Positions 5,897 to 7,051 of a stretch of DNA of 7,051 nt are shown in pieces (the first letter of the stretch is position 1; each line of letters starts with the position of its first letter). The notes beneath the pieces are model-generated. The model was not told the origin of the DNA, did no database searches, and worked only from the letters and a program-made list of their open reading frames with translations. The translations under genes were made by a program, and so were the position numbers. Source of the DNA: CAZGLR01 sp964526635 (GTDB lineage Bacteria > Zixibacteria > MSB-5A5 > GN15 > JAAZOE01). The stretch is from the NCBI GenBank assembly GCA_964526635.1, contig CAZGLR010000148.1:1-7051 (forward strand), in the 5' to 3' direction.

Positions 5897-6589
5897 TCAA
5901 TTACCGCTGGTAGCGGCGACCATGGCCGGGATCAGCACCGCAACCATGATGGCTGCCTGGACGGCATCCATAATTTCTTTAACTGCTTTGGCTGTGGCCT
6001 CGCCGGCGGCAATATCCTTGATGCGCTTTTTCCGCGACCTCAAGTCCTGTTTGTCAAACTTGGTTCGGAGGAGATGGCTGTGATGGGCCAGGGCGATAAT
6101 CACAGCGTCGCGCGGATCGACATCGGCGGCATCGGAGAAGATCGCTTTACGCAGACGGTCCACCACTTTGCGTTCCGGCATCGGATTTACTTCAGGATAC
6201 ATCTTGCGGGTGAATATGAGCAGGATTTTCCCCTCATCTTCACGCAGTATGCCGCGACGGCATAACTGCTGCGCAGCGCGATGACGGATTTTTTTCAGAT
6301 GCGCCAGCCGTTGTACCCATGTTTTCAACGATGCCCGCCGATTGGCGGTTTTGATTTTCTCCAGCGCTTCGTCGAGGAGATCATCGCCAAATGGCTGTGG
6401 ATCGATCAGATTCACCAATTGTTTTTTTGGATTCTCCCGATCGAGTTCAATCCGGCGGGCCAGCAACAATTCCGATAATATCGCCGCCGCCAGGCTGTAT
6501 TCGATTGTTTCCGAAGTCTGCAGTGTGCCGGTTTCCTCCCGCAGCGCCAGCAGCATGAATTCTTCATAAAGATATAAATCGTGTGTCAT
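5897..6589 (-). CDS. GPP34/GOLPH3-like protein (bacterial Golgi phosphoprotein 3 family)
   Basis: The 230-residue protein matches the GPP34 fold throughout: LYEEFMLLALREETGTL (8-23), SLAAAILSELLLARRIEL (32-49), FGDDLLDEALEKIK (67-80), LKTWVQRL (88-95), then LKKIRHRAAQQLCRRGIL (98-115). The beta-hairpin region KILLIFTRKMYPEVN and the helical end RDAVIIALAHHSHLL follow. Eukaryotic members bind phosphatidylinositol 4-phosphate at Golgi membranes. By my alignment from memory, the two C-terminal arginines of that pocket correspond to Lys99 and Arg102 here, while the tryptophan and first arginine are not kept, so phosphoinositide binding is doubtful. The C-terminus ends in a hydrophobic stretch (AAIMVAVLIPAMVAA, 212-226) that could touch the membrane. 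ATG 6589 matches the family start; the frame is open further upstream only through promoter DNA. It lies between patatin and DUF4153 genes on the same strand. Confidence 0.88.
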   Translation of the reverse strand: MTHDLYLYEEFMLLALREETGTLQTSETIEYSLAAAILSELLLARRIELDRENPKKQLVNLIDPQPFGDDLLDEALEKIKTANRRASLKTWVQRLAHLKKIRHRAAQQLCRRGILREDEGKILLIFTRKMYPEVNPMPERKVVDRLRKAIFSDAADVDPRDAVIIALAHHSHLLRTKFDKQDLRSRKKRIKDIAAGEATAKAVKEIMDAVQAAIMVAVLIPAMVAATSGN

Positions 6590-6595
6590 GCCTGC

Positions 6596-6624
6596 AGTAT
6601 ATTCCTTCGGCCTTAGCCAGTCAA
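6596..6624 (-). promoter_or_regulatory. Promoter of the GPP34 gene (leaderless geometry)
   Basis: On the minus strand: TTGACT (6619-6624), 17-base spacer, TATACT (6596-6601), each box one base from consensus. The predicted transcription start, 7 bases beyond the -10 box, is the A of the ATG at 6589, so the mRNA should be leaderless. AAGGA within the spacer lies upstream of the predicted start and would not be in the mRNA. Confidence 0.7.
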
Positions 6625-6722
6625 TATAAATGGCTGCCGGCAAAACCTGTAATTTGGGGATGACGGGGGAGTGGCTATCCTGTGTGAGCATCCGAGAACC
6701 ATCACGAGCTATTCACGCACCA

Positions 6723-7051
6723 TCACACAATCTGTCGCAACACACTCATCGCCTCGGCATAACCGCGTTCGGTCAAATCCGGAATCTGCCCGGTGTCGAA
6801 CATGTTGAATCCGGACATATCCGGCTTCAGTGTTAAATCCGCCCGCTCCGTGATCCGTTTGGATGCCTCCATAATATGCAGCGAAAACGTGTTGAGAATA
6901 ATCTCCATAATATTACCTGGAGTGTGATAAGCATGATTGGCGTACAAATCGACCCCGATAGTGAAATCCGCGCCCATGTCGGCCAACGGCGACATGGGGA
7001 CGTTCTCGAAAATGCCGCCATCGACCAGAAGGTCGTCATTGATCTTGACCG
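6723..7051 (-). CDS. Patatin-like phospholipase, C-terminal part (partial)
   Basis: The frame enters from the right edge and ends with TGA at 6723, giving about 109 residues. DDLLVDGGIFENVPMSPLADMGADFTIGVDL is characteristic of the bacterial patatin/NTE-like lipases: the Asp of DGG is the second member of the Ser-Asp catalytic dyad, followed by the N-x-P turn and a strand. The tail (helices around IMEIILNTFSLHIMEASKRI, then a strand and GYAEAMSVLRQI) fits the family end. The nucleophile GXSXG and oxyanion loop lie outside the window, so activity cannot be judged. The first ATG inside the window (6995) falls after the DGG motif and is not the real start. The family hydrolyses acyl esters of phospholipids or lysophospholipids. 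Confidence 0.88.
   Translation of the reverse strand, partial: VKINDDLLVDGGIFENVPMSPLADMGADFTIGVDLYANHAYHTPGNIMEIILNTFSLHIMEASKRITERADLTLKPDMSGFNMFDTGQIPDLTERGYAEAMSVLRQIV

Noticed and set aside
6590..6691. 34-residue N-terminal extension of the GPP34 protein to a start at 6691
   Set aside because: Family homology begins at the ATG at 6589, and the extension DNA holds a near-consensus promoter whose start point falls on that ATG.
1..7051. tRNA or rRNA genes
   Set aside because: I saw no cloverleaf with a GTTCRA-type T-loop, and no rRNA-like sequence, on either strand.

Overview
This is a bacterial window, most likely from a Gram-negative metagenomic lineage. The families present (TadA, DUF4153, a patatin-like phospholipase, a bacterial GPP34/GOLPH3 protein, DUF1697) occur widely, so I do not name a phylum; an FCB-type bacterium is only a guess. 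The genes use the standard code, ATG/TTG/GTG starts, sigma70-like promoters and a mixture of Shine-Dalgarno-led and apparently leaderless genes. Genes occupy both strands, and base composition changes along the window. The first ~780 bases and the HAD gene (2331-3197) look AT-richer than tadA and the right half.

Layout. (1) 1-1182: a two-helix membrane protein with a C-terminal zinc ribbon (90-506), then about 680 bases without an intact gene. That stretch holds an orphan open frame, a gene start (714-780) cut off after one membrane helix, and about 300 bp of nested palindromes. The core is a ~166-bp imperfect palindrome (889-1054) with further hairpins on each side. (2) 1183-2150, plus strand: tadA (tRNA A34 deaminase) driven by a promoter so close that the mRNA should be leaderless, followed by an overlapping gene for a four-helix membrane protein. 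(3) 2155-3268, minus strand: a promoter, a HAD-superfamily phosphatase-like gene and a tightly coupled 57-codon gene with a perfect Shine-Dalgarno. This operon converges on the plus-strand pair with only 4 bases between stop codons. (4) 3281-3986, minus strand: a terminator, a DUF1697 C-terminal half lacking its N-terminal half, and an overlapping hydrophobic frame. (5) 3987-7051, minus strand: the DUF4153 membrane protein, a GPP34/GOLPH3-like protein with its own apparently leaderless promoter, and the C-terminal end of a patatin-like phospholipase running off the right edge.

How the genes may work together. Patatin, GPP34 and DUF4153 lie in one direction and all point to membranes or lipids: a lipid hydrolase, a homologue of the eukaryotic Golgi phosphoinositide-binding adaptor, and a polytopic membrane protein. 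A joint role in the cell envelope is an inference from position only. tadA is a housekeeping tRNA-modification gene; its downstream membrane partner has no recognisable function. The features most worth following are the shared leaderless promoter geometry of tadA and the GPP34 gene, the long palindrome beside a truncated gene, the divergent bacterial GOLPH3, and the unannotated small gene behind the HAD phosphatase.
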